From DP-19 sp036496285 (GTDB taxonomy: Bacteria > Desulfobacterota > Binatia > UTPRO1): DNA of 64,000 bases. A model generated the notes under the pieces. It was not told the origin of the DNA. It did no database searches and saw nothing but the letters and a program-made list of their open reading frames with translations. The position numbers and the translations under genes are program-made. The stretch is taken from assembly GCA_036496285.1 (NCBI GenBank), contig DASXLI010000114.1:1-64000 (forward strand). The letters are read 5' to 3'. Positions 28,223 to 39,497 of this stretch are shown piece by piece (positions within the stretch are counted from its first letter, which is position 1; every line of letters starts with the position of its first letter).

Positions 28223-29383
28223 CTACCCCGCGGCGTGCGGACGCACAACGACCTCGCGCACGGCACGGGCGTCGGCCCGGGTCACCTCGATGACGACGCC
28301 GGGAAGCTTCACCTTCTCCCCGGCCCGGGCGATGCGGCCGAGATGGGTGATGACGAGGCCCGCGATGGTCTCGTACTCGCCCTCCGGAAGGTGCCACGGG
28401 AAGCGCTCGTTCAGGTGGTCGATCTGCATGCCGCCCTGGACGCGCACGCTGCCGTCCGGGAGCGGCTCGTGCAGCACCTCGCGCTGATCGTACTCGTCCT
28501 CGATCTCGCCGACGATCTCCTCGAGCAGATCCTCCACGGTGACGATCCCGACCGTGCCGCCGTGCTCGTCGACGACGACGGCCAGGTTCTGGCCGCGCCG
28601 CTGCATGAGGCGCAGCTGGCGGTGCGCCAACTTGTTCTCCGGCACGTACAGCGGCGGCCGCATGATGGTCGCGACCGCGGCACGCGGGTCGACGTCGCCC
28701 AGCAGGTCGAAGGCGTGGACGACGCCGATGATGTTGTACATGCGGACGTGGAACACCGGCACGCGCGAGATCTTCTCGCGCTTCACGAGCGCGATGACTT
28801 CCTCGATCGGCGCGTCGTCGCGCGTCCCGTAGATGTGGATGAGCGGCACCATCAGCTCGCGGACGCGCGTCTCCCGGAACTCGACGATGCGGCGCACGAC
28901 CTGCAGCGACGAGAGCCGCGCGTCGTCGCCGGTGCGCTCGCGGCGTAGGAGGTCGGACAGCACCTGGCCGACGGCCGGCACCTGATGGCCACGCGCGCCG
29001 CCGCCCGTCCGCGCCGCCACCGACTCGATGAGCGCGAGCGGTGCCGCCACCGCCGCGAGCACGCGATGCGCGAACGTGCGCACGCGGACCGGCAGGATGT
29101 GCCGGCGCGCCTGCGCGAGCGAGCGCGGCAAGAGATCGCCGAGCAGTGCCGAGACAGGCGCGAAGCCGAGCACCGGCACCGCGACCACGCTCCAGCCGCC
29201 GGTCGACTCGAGGAGGGCGAGGCCGGTCGCGCCGGCGGCGAGCGTGCCGAACGCCGCCGCCGCGGCCTCGAGGCTCGCCGCGGTGCGGGGTGCGAGCGGT
29301 ACGTAGAGCGTCGCCGAGCCCGCGGCGGCGACCGCGCGCACGGCAAGCGCCAGGGCGGCTAAGCCGAGGAGGACGAAGGCCAT
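28223..29383 (-). CDS. CNNM/CorC-type transporter-associated protein (hemolysin C family)
   Basis: The 386-residue protein has hydrophobic N-terminal segments (about 1-120), a paired CBS domain region (ETRVRELMVPLIHIYGTRDD, KISRVPVFHVRMYNIIGVVH, VVVDEHGGTVGIVTVEDLLE) and the C-terminal CorC_HlyC domain (EYETIAGLVITHLGRI). Such proteins are linked to Mg2+/Co2+ efflux or membrane ion homeostasis. ATG 29383 overlaps the preceding homologue by 25 bases. Two adjacent, distinct family members may form a heteromer. It is placed in the inner membrane. Confidence 0.85.
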   Translation of the reverse strand: MAFVLLGLAALALAVRAVAAAGSATLYVPLAPRTAASLEAAAAAFGTLAAGATGLALLESTGGWSVVAVPVLGFAPVSALLGDLLPRSLAQARRHILPVRVRTFAHRVLAAVAAPLALIESVAARTGGGARGHQVPAVGQVLSDLLRRERTGDDARLSSLQVVRRIVEFRETRVRELMVPLIHIYGTRDDAPIEEVIALVKREKISRVPVFHVRMYNIIGVVHAFDLLGDVDPRAAVATIMRPPLYVPENKLAHRQLRLMQRRGQNLAVVVDEHGGTVGIVTVEDLLEEIVGEIEDEYDQREVLHEPLPDGSVRVQGGMQIDHLNERFPWHLPEGEYETIAGLVITHLGRIARAGEKVKLPGVVIEVTRADARAVREVVVRPHAAG

Positions 29384-30615
29384 AGCTCCACTCGCAGACG
29401 TTGGATGGCGGTGCCGTCGAGCGCCTCGACGGTGAGCGTGCAACCGTCCATGCTGATGCTCTCGCCGCGCGCCGGTACGTGTCCGAGCCGGTCGATCACG
29501 ATGCCGGCGATCGTCGCTTCGGCACCCGACTCCGGCAGCTGCAGATGCAGCCGCGTGTTGAAGTCGTGCACCGGCACGCGGCCGCTGACGACGAAGATGT
29601 TCGGTCCGCGGCGCTCGATCGGCGGCACCTCCTCGTCGTCGAACTCGTCGCGGATCTCGCCGACCAGGTCCTCGAGCAGGTCCTCCATCGTGACCAGGCC
29701 GACGAGGCTCGCGTACTCGTCGACGACGAGCGCGAAGTGCACCTTGCGCACGCGGAAGTCGCGGAACAGATCGACGATCGGCTTCTCCGCCGAGACGACG
29801 TACGGCTGCCGCAGCAGCGGCTCGATCGCGCCCTGCGTGATCGGCCGGCCGATCAGATCCTTCACGTAGAGGATGCCGACGATGTCGTCGCGCTCGCCGC
29901 GGTAGACGGGGATGCGGGCGCGGCCCGAGTCGTGGATGACCTGCAGGAGCGCCTCCGACGTCACGTCGACCGGCACCGCGACCATGTCGCGCCGGGGCGT
30001 GAGCACGTGGCGGACGGTGCGCTCGTCGATGCGCACCGCCTTCGCGACCAGCGCGCGCTCCGAGTCGCCGATCTCCTCGTGCTGCCCCTCCTCGATCTCG
30101 TCGAGCTCCTCGGGCGCGAAGACGTTGTCGCCGCTCGGCGCCTCGCCGAGCAGCGCGTGCGCCAGACGCCGCCCGACGCCCTTCTCCAGGGTGGCGAGGC
30201 TCGCCAGTGGGCGGAGCAGCCAGCCGGCCATCGAGCCGAGCGTGCCATGCCCGCTCGCGACGCGCTTCGACGAGCGCCCCGCGGCGAGCCCGCGGAGCGC
30301 GATCAGCACCGCGACCACGAGGAAGAGCGCCGCCGCGCCGCCGGCGAGTCCGTAGCGCCGGTAGCCGAGCCCGGCCGTGAGCGCCGCCGCGCCGGCGAGC
30401 GCGAGCTCGCGCCCGACGATCAACGAGATGAGCAGCCGGCGCGGATGGCGGTGCAGCTCGTAGAAGAGCCGGCCGAGCCGGCGCGGGCCCGCCGGCTCGC
30501 GCGCGATGGCGCGCGCCTCGGCGAGTGTCGCCTCGGCGCTCGCGAGCCCGGTCCAGAGCGCGAGCGCGATCGCGAGCATCGCGAGAATGACGATGTCCGG
30601 GGCGTCGATCGTCAC
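29359..30615 (-). CDS. CNNM/CorC-type transporter-associated protein (hemolysin C family), second member
   Basis: The 418-residue protein starts at GTG 30615, overlapping the thiL stop (GTGA). It has a DUF21-like membrane part (about 8-130), CBS motifs (TVRHVLTPRRDMVAVPVDVT, GRARIPVYRGERDDIVGILY, FALVVDEYASLVGLVTMEDL) and the CorC_HlyC domain (GAEATIAGIVIDRLGHVPAR). It belongs to the same family as the next gene downstream but is diverged in sequence. The probable role is divalent cation homeostasis at the inner membrane. Confidence 0.87.
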   Translation of the reverse strand: MTIDAPDIVILAMLAIALALWTGLASAEATLAEARAIAREPAGPRRLGRLFYELHRHPRRLLISLIVGRELALAGAAALTAGLGYRRYGLAGGAAALFLVVAVLIALRGLAAGRSSKRVASGHGTLGSMAGWLLRPLASLATLEKGVGRRLAHALLGEAPSGDNVFAPEELDEIEEGQHEEIGDSERALVAKAVRIDERTVRHVLTPRRDMVAVPVDVTSEALLQVIHDSGRARIPVYRGERDDIVGILYVKDLIGRPITQGAIEPLLRQPYVVSAEKPIVDLFRDFRVRKVHFALVVDEYASLVGLVTMEDLLEDLVGEIRDEFDDEEVPPIERRGPNIFVVSGRVPVHDFNTRLHLQLPESGAEATIAGIVIDRLGHVPARGESISMDGCTLTVEALDGTAIQRLRVELWPSSSSA

Positions 30616-31622
30616 CCGGAAGCCCCGCGGCGGAAGCGGAAGTGCTCGTGCCCGTGGCGGCCCGGCGCCTGCACCGTCCGACCGCCGACGGTCACCGCGA
30701 CGCCACGCCCGGCGCGCAGCTCGCCGACGTGCGTCAGCGGGCAGCCGAGCGCCGCCCGCGCCGCGCGAAGCACCGCGACGCGCGCCGGCGGCACGGCGAA
30801 GAGCAGCTCGTAGTCCTCGCCGCCGCCGAGCGCGAGGGCGCGCGCCTGCGCCGGCGCCACGCGCCGCAGCGCCGCCGGCAGCGGCAGCCGGTCGGCGTCG
30901 ATCCGGCCCGCGACGCCGCTCGCGGCGCACAGGCGCTCGGCGTCGATCAGGAGCCCGTCGCTCACGTCGATCATCGCGGTCGCGAGGCGGCGCCGCGCGA
31001 GCACCGCACCCGCACGCAGGCGGGCCCGCGGCTCGCGCCACCATCGCGTGGCGGCGGCGCTGCCGCGGCCACCCCGGCGCGAGAGCGTGCGGACGCCGAG
31101 GGCGGCGCCGCCGAGCGTGCCGGTGACGAAGAGCTGGTCACCGGCGCGGCCGCCTGCGCGGGTCACGGGTTTCGCCGGGGACACGCCGAGCACGGTGACG
31201 GTGAGCGACAGCACGTCCGCCGATGCCAGGTTGCCGCCGACGAGCGCACCGCCCGCCGCGCGCGCGCCATCGCGCACGCCCGCGACGATCGCACGCAGGT
31301 CACGCGCCGGCAGCTTCGGCGGCGCCGCGACCGCGAGCAGCGCGCCGACCACAGTGCCGCCCATGGCGGCGACGTCGCTCGCGCTCACCTCGAAGGCACG
31401 GCGGCCGAGCGCGTGCGGCGAGAGCCACGGCCGGCGGAAGTGCACGCCCTCGACCATCGCGTCGGTGGTGAGGAGCAACGGATCACGGCGCGGCGCCAGC
31501 ACGGCCGCGTCGTCACCAGGCCCGATGTGGACACCGGCGGACGTGAGCATGCTCTCGGGAATCAGATGACGGATCGCCTCGAGCAGGGCCTGCTCGCCGC
31601 GATCACGCAAACGGTCGGTCAT
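30612..31622 (-). CDS. thiL: thiamine-monophosphate kinase
   Basis: ThiL phosphorylates thiamine monophosphate to the active diphosphate, completing the pathway that includes thiS-thiG-thiE at 8454-10118. The 336-residue protein has the family signatures GPGDDAAVLAPR, LLTTDAMVEGVHFRR, AFEVSASDVAAMGG, GGNLASAD, MIDVSDGLLIDAERLC and GGGEDYELLFAVP. It starts 21 bases after the dnaJ stop and is coupled to the first corC gene by a four-base overlap. Confidence 0.94.
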   Translation of the reverse strand: MTDRLRDRGEQALLEAIRHLIPESMLTSAGVHIGPGDDAAVLAPRRDPLLLTTDAMVEGVHFRRPWLSPHALGRRAFEVSASDVAAMGGTVVGALLAVAAPPKLPARDLRAIVAGVRDGARAAGGALVGGNLASADVLSLTVTVLGVSPAKPVTRAGGRAGDQLFVTGTLGGAALGVRTLSRRGGRGSAAATRWWREPRARLRAGAVLARRRLATAMIDVSDGLLIDAERLCAASGVAGRIDADRLPLPAALRRVAPAQARALALGGGEDYELLFAVPPARVAVLRAARAALGCPLTHVGELRAGRGVAVTVGGRTVQAPGRHGHEHFRFRRGASG

Positions 31623-31643
31623 GACGGAGCGGCAGCCGCCGCC

Positions 31644-32762
31644 TCAGCCGAACATCTCCTTGACCTTCTCGAGGAACCCCTTGCTCATGGGATGCACCTC
31701 CTCCCCGGACATGCGGGCGAACTCCTCGAGCAGCTCGCGCTGGCGCGCGGTGAGCTTGCGCGGCGTCTCGATCAGGACCCGCACCAGGTGGTCGCCGCGG
31801 CCGTAGCCGTGGAGATCCGCGATCCCGCGCCCCTTGAGCTTGAAGACCGCGCCGGACTGTGTCCCGGGCGGGATGCGGATGCGCGTCTTCCCTTCGAGCG
31901 TCGGGACCTCGATGTCGGTGCCGAGCGCCGCGTGCGGAAAACTGATCGGCATGTCGCAGATGACGTCGTTCTCCTCGCGGCGGAAGAGCGGGTGCTCCTG
32001 CACGCGGATCACCACGTAGAGATCGCCCGACGGACCGCCGCCGCCCCCCGCTTGGCCCTCGCCGCGCAACTTCAGGCGCGAGCCGGTGTCGACGCCGGGC
32101 GGGATCTTCACGCTCAGGCTCTGCGTCTTACGCACCGCGCCCTGCCCGCCGCACGTGCCGCATGGATCGGTGATGGTGCTGCCGCGGCCGTTGCACTGCG
32201 AGCACATCTTGGCGATCGAGAAGAAGCCCTGCTGGAAGCGCACCTGGCCGGAGCCGCGGCACGCCGAGCACTGGCGCGGCGCGCTGCCGGGCTTCGCGCC
32301 CTTGCCGTGGCAGGTCTCGCACGTCGACATGCGCGGCAGGGTAATCGTCTTCTCGACGCCGAACGCGGCCTCCTCGAACGAGAGGTCGAGGTTGTAGCGG
32401 AGATCCTCGCCGCGATGCGCCCGGCTGTGGCTGCGTCCGCCGCGCGGCTGGCCGAAGAAGTCGCTGAAGATGCCGCTGAAGATGTCCTCGAAGCCGGCGC
32501 TGAAATCGAAGCCGGGACCGCCGCCGTTGCCGTTGAACGCAGCGTGGCCGAAGCGGTCGTACTGCGCGCGGCGCTCCCCATCCGACAGCACCTGATAGGC
32601 GGCGGAGGCCTCCTTGAACTTCTCCTCCGCCTCCTTGTCACCGGGATTGCGGTCCGGATGGTACTTGAGCGCCATCTTCCGGTAGGCGCGCTTCAGGTCG
32701 TCCTCGCTGCAATCACGCTCGACCTGCAGCACCTCGTAGAAATCCCGTGTGAACGATGCCAT
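31644..32762 (-). CDS. dnaJ: chaperone protein DnaJ
   Basis: DnaJ stimulates the ATPase of DnaK and delivers unfolded clients. The 372-residue protein has the J domain with HPD (YHPDRNPG), a short Gly/Phe-rich linker (NGNGGGPGFDFSAGFED), four zinc-finger repeats (CETCHGKG, CSACRGSG, CSQCNGRG, CGTCGGQG) and the C-terminal substrate domain. ATG 32762 (MASFTRDFYEVL) is favoured over a GTG two codons upstream. It follows dnaK by 60 bases in the order grpE-dnaK-dnaJ. Confidence 0.97.
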   Translation of the reverse strand: MASFTRDFYEVLQVERDCSEDDLKRAYRKMALKYHPDRNPGDKEAEEKFKEASAAYQVLSDGERRAQYDRFGHAAFNGNGGGPGFDFSAGFEDIFSGIFSDFFGQPRGGRSHSRAHRGEDLRYNLDLSFEEAAFGVEKTITLPRMSTCETCHGKGAKPGSAPRQCSACRGSGQVRFQQGFFSIAKMCSQCNGRGSTITDPCGTCGGQGAVRKTQSLSVKIPPGVDTGSRLKLRGEGQAGGGGGPSGDLYVVIRVQEHPLFRREENDVICDMPISFPHAALGTDIEVPTLEGKTRIRIPPGTQSGAVFKLKGRGIADLHGYGRGDHLVRVLIETPRKLTARQRELLEEFARMSGEEVHPMSKGFLEKVKEMFG

Positions 32763-32822
32763 ACGCACTGTGCTTATACCGAAGTCGGGACGGCCGTTCC
32801 ATCGATACAGCGTCGCGTCAGC

Positions 32823-34760
<1,938 letters not shown>

Positions 34761-34785
34761 GAGTTCCCTCCGTCACTCGTTCTCT

Positions 34786-35346
34786 TCACTCGGATCGCGG
34801 CTTGCCGACGGTCACCAGCGCCGGGCGCAGGAGACGATCGTGCAGCAGGTAACCGCGTTGATGCTCGCCGACCACCGTGTTCGGCGGATGCTCGCTCTCG
34901 ACGTGCGCGACCGCCTCGTGGTGCGTCGGATCGAACGGCCGGCCGAGCGCCTCGACGATCTTGACGCCGTGGCGCTCGAGCGCGTCGGTCAGGCCGCGCA
35001 AGGTCATCTCGACGCCGTCGGCGATCGCGACGGTCTCCTTGGAGGAGCGCGCGTGCTCGACGGCACGGTGCAGGTTGTCGATCAACGGCAGCAGGTCGCG
35101 CAGCAGGCCCTCGTTCGCGAAGCGCAGCGCATCGGCCTTGTCGCGCGCCTGTCGGCGCTTGAAATTCTCGAGCTCCGCGCGGTCGCGCAGCATGCGGTCC
35201 TTCAACTCGCCGATCTCCGCCTTCAGGCGATCGACCTCGGACGGATCGCCGGACGCCACCGTCTCCGGATAGGGCGGGGACGCACCCGGGCCGTCGGACG
35301 CGCCGCTCTCGGCTGGTTTCGGGCGTGCGGGATCGTCCTGCACCAT
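34786..35346 (-). CDS. grpE: nucleotide exchange factor GrpE
   Basis: GrpE releases ADP from DnaK. The 186-residue protein has an acidic, Pro-rich N-terminus, the long coiled coil (VDRLKAEIGELKDRMLRDRA) and the beta domain with VKIVEALGRPFDPTHHEAVA and a GYLLHDRLLRPALVTVGKP end. I chose ATG 35346, about eight bases after GAGGTGA; a GTG at 35358 is possible. It is first in the grpE-dnaK-dnaJ-thiL-corC-corC-larB run. No hrcA gene or CIRCE operator is seen upstream. Confidence 0.94.
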   Translation of the reverse strand: MVQDDPARPKPAESGASDGPGASPPYPETVASGDPSEVDRLKAEIGELKDRMLRDRAELENFKRRQARDKADALRFANEGLLRDLLPLIDNLHRAVEHARSSKETVAIADGVEMTLRGLTDALERHGVKIVEALGRPFDPTHHEAVAHVESEHPPNTVVGEHQRGYLLHDRLLRPALVTVGKPRSE

Positions 35347-35427
35347 GCGGCTCGTCACCTCGATTCTGTAGCTTTATTCTAAACCCCTGAACTTCCTGGG
35401 GCTTTGCGGGACCCTGAAGCTTGGGAG

Positions 35428-35456
35428 AAGCTAAGAACGGCTCCGCCTGGTGTCAA
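35428..35456 (-). promoter_or_regulatory. putative promoter of the grpE-dnaK-dnaJ operon
   Basis: On the minus strand a perfect TTGACA (35451-35456) and a weak -10-like TAGCTT (35428-35433) are 17 bases apart, leaving about a 75-base leader before grpE. I do not see a CIRCE repeat or a clear heat-shock sigma-32 box. How heat induction would work is therefore unclear. Confidence 0.45.
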
Positions 35457-35525
35457 GGTGACCGCCCGCCGCGCGCCGCCGGCGGATGGTGCCGCCGGGA
35501 CGGATCCAATAGGTAGTGAACGTCC

Positions 35526-36296
35526 GTGCCCTCCGCGCTTCCTCCGAACGAGGAGACCACCCCCGCGATCGTCGTCCGGGCACGTGTCTTCGGCGAGTCC
35601 GACAAGATCGTGACCTTCCTGACGCGCGACCTCGGCAAGCTCTCCGGGATCGCCAAGGGCGCCAAGCGCTCGAAGCGGCGCTTCGTGAACGTGCTCGAGC
35701 CGTTCAGCCACGTGAACCTGCGCGTCCGGCAGCGGCCGTCGAGCGACCTCGCCTTCATCAACGCCTGCGAGCTGCTCGACGCACCCCGCACCTTCACCCT
35801 CGACCTCACCAAGTTCGCGTTCGCGAGCTACGTCCTCGAGCTGACCGACCTCATGGTGCGCGGACGGGAGTCGGGCCCGGAGACCTACGACCTCGTGCGC
35901 GACACGCTGGCGCTGCTGGACCGCTCGCCCCCCGAGGTGGGTGTGCTGCGCGGCTTCGAGCTCCACCTGCTCGGCTTGACCGGCTACGAGCCGGCGCTCG
36001 ACCGCTGCCGCCGCTGCGGCACCGCGCTCGCGGACGAGAGCCGCATCTACGCGCAGCCGGCGCGCGGCGGCCTCCTCTGCGGCCGCTGCCGCGGCGACGG
36101 GCGGAGCTACGTCATCTCGCACGCGACGCTGAGCGAGCTGGCGACGCTCCGGCAGGCGTCGTTCGTCGCGCCCGACACACGTGCGTTCGTGCTGTCGCCG
36201 GCCGTCGCCGCCGAGGCACGTGCGCTCCTCCGCAGCTTCTTCTCCACCACCGTCACCTTCCCCCTCGCCTCGGAGCGCCTGCTGGACGAGCTCTGA
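35526..36296 (+). CDS. recO: DNA repair protein RecO
   Basis: RecO helps RecR load RecA on SSB-coated DNA. The 256-residue protein has the N-terminal OB fold (AIVVRARVFGESDKIVTFLT, LGKLSGIAKGAKRSKRRF), the middle helical domain, and the zinc-finger pair CRRCG and CGRCRG around 160-187, followed by the usual Leu-rich end (PLASERLLDEL). GTG 35526 is the only suitable start in the gap. It is transcribed divergently from grpE across 180 bases. Confidence 0.92.
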   Translation: MPSALPPNEETTPAIVVRARVFGESDKIVTFLTRDLGKLSGIAKGAKRSKRRFVNVLEPFSHVNLRVRQRPSSDLAFINACELLDAPRTFTLDLTKFAFASYVLELTDLMVRGRESGPETYDLVRDTLALLDRSPPEVGVLRGFELHLLGLTGYEPALDRCRRCGTALADESRIYAQPARGGLLCGRCRGDGRSYVISHATLSELATLRQASFVAPDTRAFVLSPAVAAEARALLRSFFSTTVTFPLASERLLDEL

Positions 36297-36465
36297 GCAC
36301 CGCCGGCGGCGCGCGCTCCCGCAGGTGCGCCCGCCGTCGAGCGTCACGGGCGTGACGATCGCGCCGCGGATCGGACGGCGGGGCGCGCTGCCGTCCCGCC
36401 GCAAGCGCGCGGGGCGGCTCGACTTTCCGGCTCCCTCCCTGGAGGGGCGCGCGCCGGCCGTGGCG

Positions 36466-36481
36466 CGGCACGCGCGTTGCT
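36466..36481 (+). promoter_or_regulatory. sigma-54-like -24/-12 promoter upstream of the sensor kinase
   Basis: CGGCAC (36466-36471), five bases, TTGCT (36477-36481) matches TGGCAC-N5-TTGCW with one mismatch and keeps the essential GG and GC. A start near 36492 would give a leader of about 30 bases before GTG 36524. A one-mismatch hit could occur by chance in 64 kb, but its position just before a gene is supportive. Confidence 0.35.
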
Positions 36482-36523
36482 CTTTTCCTTGTCACGCGCC
36501 GACGCCACGGGCGCGTCAATATC

Positions 36524-38032
36524 GTGACTGCCACCGCACTCCCGCCCGATGCGCCGGAAGAGGCCGCCCCGCGCCGACGACGTTGGCCGCTCGTCTATTT
36601 CCTCCTGGCCGCGTTCGACGTCGGCGCGATCCTCACCAGCGTCTACCTGAATCACTCGCTGGTGGGCATGCACGCCGACTCGCTCGCCGCGAACCAGCGC
36701 TGGATGGCGCGGCTCGACCGCTACGGCGAGCTCGAGCGTCTCGCCGAGGCGGTCGGCGCGCCGCCGAAAGACGTCTTCGACACCCGCGACGCGCGGACGG
36801 AGACGGTGCGGCTGCGCGCCGCCCGCCGGGCGTTCGACGCGGCGATCGGCGACGCGCGCGCCGAGATCGCCAGCGCCCCGGATCCCGACGCGCTCGAGGC
36901 GCTCGACGCGCCGCTGCGGGCGGTCGTCGCCGCGATGGCAACGGTGACGGCCGAGGCGAACATGACGCTCACCTACTTCGGCATCGAGGACACCGAGCAG
37001 GCGGGCGAGCACATGGTCGGCACCGATCGGGCGATGGCGAACATCCACGCCGCCTTCGCGGCGCTCGAGCACGCGGCGAGCGAGAACCATGGGGCACTGT
37101 TCGCGCGCCAGCACGAGCTCGCGGCAGCCGTGGCGCGGGTGGACGTCGGCATCGCGTTCGCGGTCGTCCTGATGATCGCCGGCGCGATCGTGTACGGGCG
37201 CAAGGTCATGCGCGAGACGGCGGAGGCCGACCGCGAGCGCGAGCGGCACCTCGTCGACATGCGGGCGGCCAAGGACGCGGCCGAGTCGGCGACGCGCGCG
37301 AAGTCGGCGTTCCTCGCCAACATCAGCCACGAGATCCGTACGCCCATGAACGTGATCATCGGCATGACCGAGATGGCGCTCGACGGCGACCTGCCGCCGG
37401 CGCCGCGTGATTACGTGTCGACGATTCGCCGCGCGACGCTCGGCCTCCTTGCGATCGTCAACAACATCCTCGATTGCTCGAAGATCGAGGCGGGGAAGGT
37501 CGCGCTCGACCCCGTCGACGTCGACGTGCGTGAGCTGGTGGGCGAGGTCGCCGCGCTGCTCGCGCGTGCGGCCCGCGAGAAGCGCATCGCGCTGACGTGG
37601 GACGTCGATCGCACGCTCGTGACGCCCGTGCGCGTCGACGCCGTGCGGCTGAAGCAGCTCCTCACGAACCTCGTCGACAACGCGCTCAAGTTCACCGAGC
37701 ACGGCTCCGTGGCCGTCACGGCGATGATCCTCGAGCGCGACGCGACGTCCGTCCGCGTACGGTTCAACGTCCGCGACACCGGCATCGGCATCCCGCGCGA
37801 CCGCCAGGCCGCGATCTTCGAGAGCTTCACCCAGGCGGACGACAGCACCACCCGCACGTACGGCGGCACCGGCCTCGGGCTCACGATCTGCCGGCAGATC
37901 GTCGAGCTGATGGGCGGGCGCATCGGCGTCGAGAGCGAGGTCGGCGAGGGCAGCACGTTCTGGTGCGAGCTCACGCTGCCGCTGGCCGACGCGCGCCGGC
38001 GCGAGCACGCGCTGGCGGCCGCGTCGGCGTAG
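36524..38032 (+). CDS. membrane sensor histidine kinase
   Basis: The 502-residue protein has two membrane helices (about 22-42 and 197-217) flanking a helical periplasmic sensor of about 155 residues. A HisKA domain follows with the phospho-acceptor His269 in SHEIRTPMN, then a HATPase domain with NLVDNALKFTEHG, DTGIGIP, FTQADDSTTRTYGGTGLGL. It resembles the hybrid-kinase core but has no receiver domain, and no response regulator is adjacent. The first residues are Pro/Arg-rich. The GTG start lies 227 bases after recO. The partner may be the orphan CheY-like protein at 59965, but that is speculation. Confidence 0.88.
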   Translation: MTATALPPDAPEEAAPRRRRWPLVYFLLAAFDVGAILTSVYLNHSLVGMHADSLAANQRWMARLDRYGELERLAEAVGAPPKDVFDTRDARTETVRLRAARRAFDAAIGDARAEIASAPDPDALEALDAPLRAVVAAMATVTAEANMTLTYFGIEDTEQAGEHMVGTDRAMANIHAAFAALEHAASENHGALFARQHELAAAVARVDVGIAFAVVLMIAGAIVYGRKVMRETAEADRERERHLVDMRAAKDAAESATRAKSAFLANISHEIRTPMNVIIGMTEMALDGDLPPAPRDYVSTIRRATLGLLAIVNNILDCSKIEAGKVALDPVDVDVRELVGEVAALLARAAREKRIALTWDVDRTLVTPVRVDAVRLKQLLTNLVDNALKFTEHGSVAVTAMILERDATSVRVRFNVRDTGIGIPRDRQAAIFESFTQADDSTTRTYGGTGLGLTICRQIVELMGGRIGVESEVGEGSTFWCELTLPLADARRREHALAAASA

Positions 38033-38105
38033 AACGCGCCGCGATCGTCCGGGCGGCCCGTCCGGCCCCTTGAGGAAAGCCGCTCGCAAGCGATAGAGGA
38101 GCCGC

Positions 38106-39439
38106 GTGGCACCTGCGGACGACCTCGCCGCTCGGCAGGGACGCGCGCGCCCGTACCGTCGCGTCCGCACCGGAAGCCCGATCCGCCGGCGGCTCGCGCC
38201 GATCGCCGTCCTGCTGGCGCTGCTCGCAGCGGCGTCAGGATCGAGCCGCGCGGACGTCGCGCCTGGCGACGTGATCGGCACCGCCAACGCCGACCGCGTG
38301 CAGGAGCTCGTCTCGCCGGGATTGCTCTGGTGCGTGCGTCACGGTCTCCCCATGCACGTCGTCGCCCCGGAGTCGGTACCGATCCGGCGCGCGTTCGTCG
38401 CCGCCACCGAGAAGTACGCCGCGCAGGTGCGGCTCGGCGCCGACGGCCTCACGCTCGAGAACTACGTCGCCGGACGCCCGTTCCCCAAGCTCGACCCCTC
38501 CGATGCCCAGGTGGCCGTGAAGATCATGCAGAACTACAGCATGCAGTCGGCCATCGACGACGTCGACATACGCAACTTCGACGCCGACACGGGGCCCATC
38601 TCCATGAAGAGCCCGCTGCAGATCGAGCGCCACTTCCTGATCGGACACCTGCGGCGCCTGCAGTACAACGGCCGTCTCTACGTCGATCCCAAGCCGCAGA
38701 TCCCCAACACCGAGGGCTTCAACTACAAGGAGACGCTGCATCCGGTCATCGAGCCGTTCGATCTGAAGGGCGTCGGATCGACGAGCTACCGGTACCTCGA
38801 TCCGGCCCGTCAGGACGACACCTGGCTCTATCTGCCGTCCCTGCGGCGCGTCCGCCGGTTCTCCACCACGCAGCGCTCCGATGCCCTCTTCGGCCAGGAC
38901 ACCGACATCGACAGCTATGCCGGTTACGCCGGGCAGATCGCGTGGATGGACTGGCGCCTCCTCAGCGACGGCCCGAAGCTCGCGGCGTTCCACACCACGC
39001 ACTTCCCGTGAAATGGGCGGACGGCGCCGCCGATTGGGCCTTCGACGGCGAGTGGGAGAAGCGCGACGTCTGGGTGATCGAGGGACGCTCGAAGCTCCCG
39101 CAGTACGCGTATTCGAAGCGCGTGCTCTACGTCGACAAGGAGATCTTCGTCATCACCTACAGCGACATGTACGACCGCGCCGGCGAGCTGTGGAAGATCT
39201 GGATCAACAACTGGCGCTGGGGCCACGAGGCGTTTCCGGGCGCGCCGCACTACGAGGAGATCACTCCGTTCCTGCCGTCGATCGTGATGGTCGACGTGCA
39301 GCTGGAGCACGCCACGCGCGCGTCGACGCCGAGCCATCGCTTCCCGGGCGAGCCGGGTTGGTATTGGCATCAGGGCGAGCAGTCGGGAACGACGGAGGAC
39401 CAGTTCACCATCGCCGAGCTGATCAGGTCCGGACGATAG
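38106..39439 (+). pseudogene. DUF1329 family exported protein, interrupted by a single-base frameshift
   Basis: The protein has a signal peptide (APIAVLLALLAAASGSSRAD) and DUF1329 sequence (LYVDPKPQIPNTEGFNYKET, RYLDPARQDDTWLYLPSLRR, SYAGYAGQIAWMDWRLL) to HTTHFP and a TGA at 39009. In the frame that follows directly, the family sequence continues (VKWADGAADWAFDGEWEKRD, KLPQYAYSKRVLYVDKEIFV, QLEHATRASTPSHRFPGEPG) to 39439. Adding one C to the CCC at 39005-39007 restores a protein of about 444 residues, the normal length. DUF1329 proteins are periplasmic or outer-membrane associated and often go with DUF1302 barrels and RND pumps. A sequencing error is as likely as a true mutation. Confidence 0.82.
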
Positions 39440-39497
39440 CGGTAAATTGACCCTCCCATACCGGGGTGATAGCCGTTTCTCCTTTGGGTCTGCCCCG

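Noticed and set aside
35347..35525. A CIRCE element or sigma-32 promoter before grpE
   Set aside because: No TTAGCACTC inverted repeat and no CTTGAA/CCCCAT pair at proper spacing were found; only a TTGACA-type promoter is visible.
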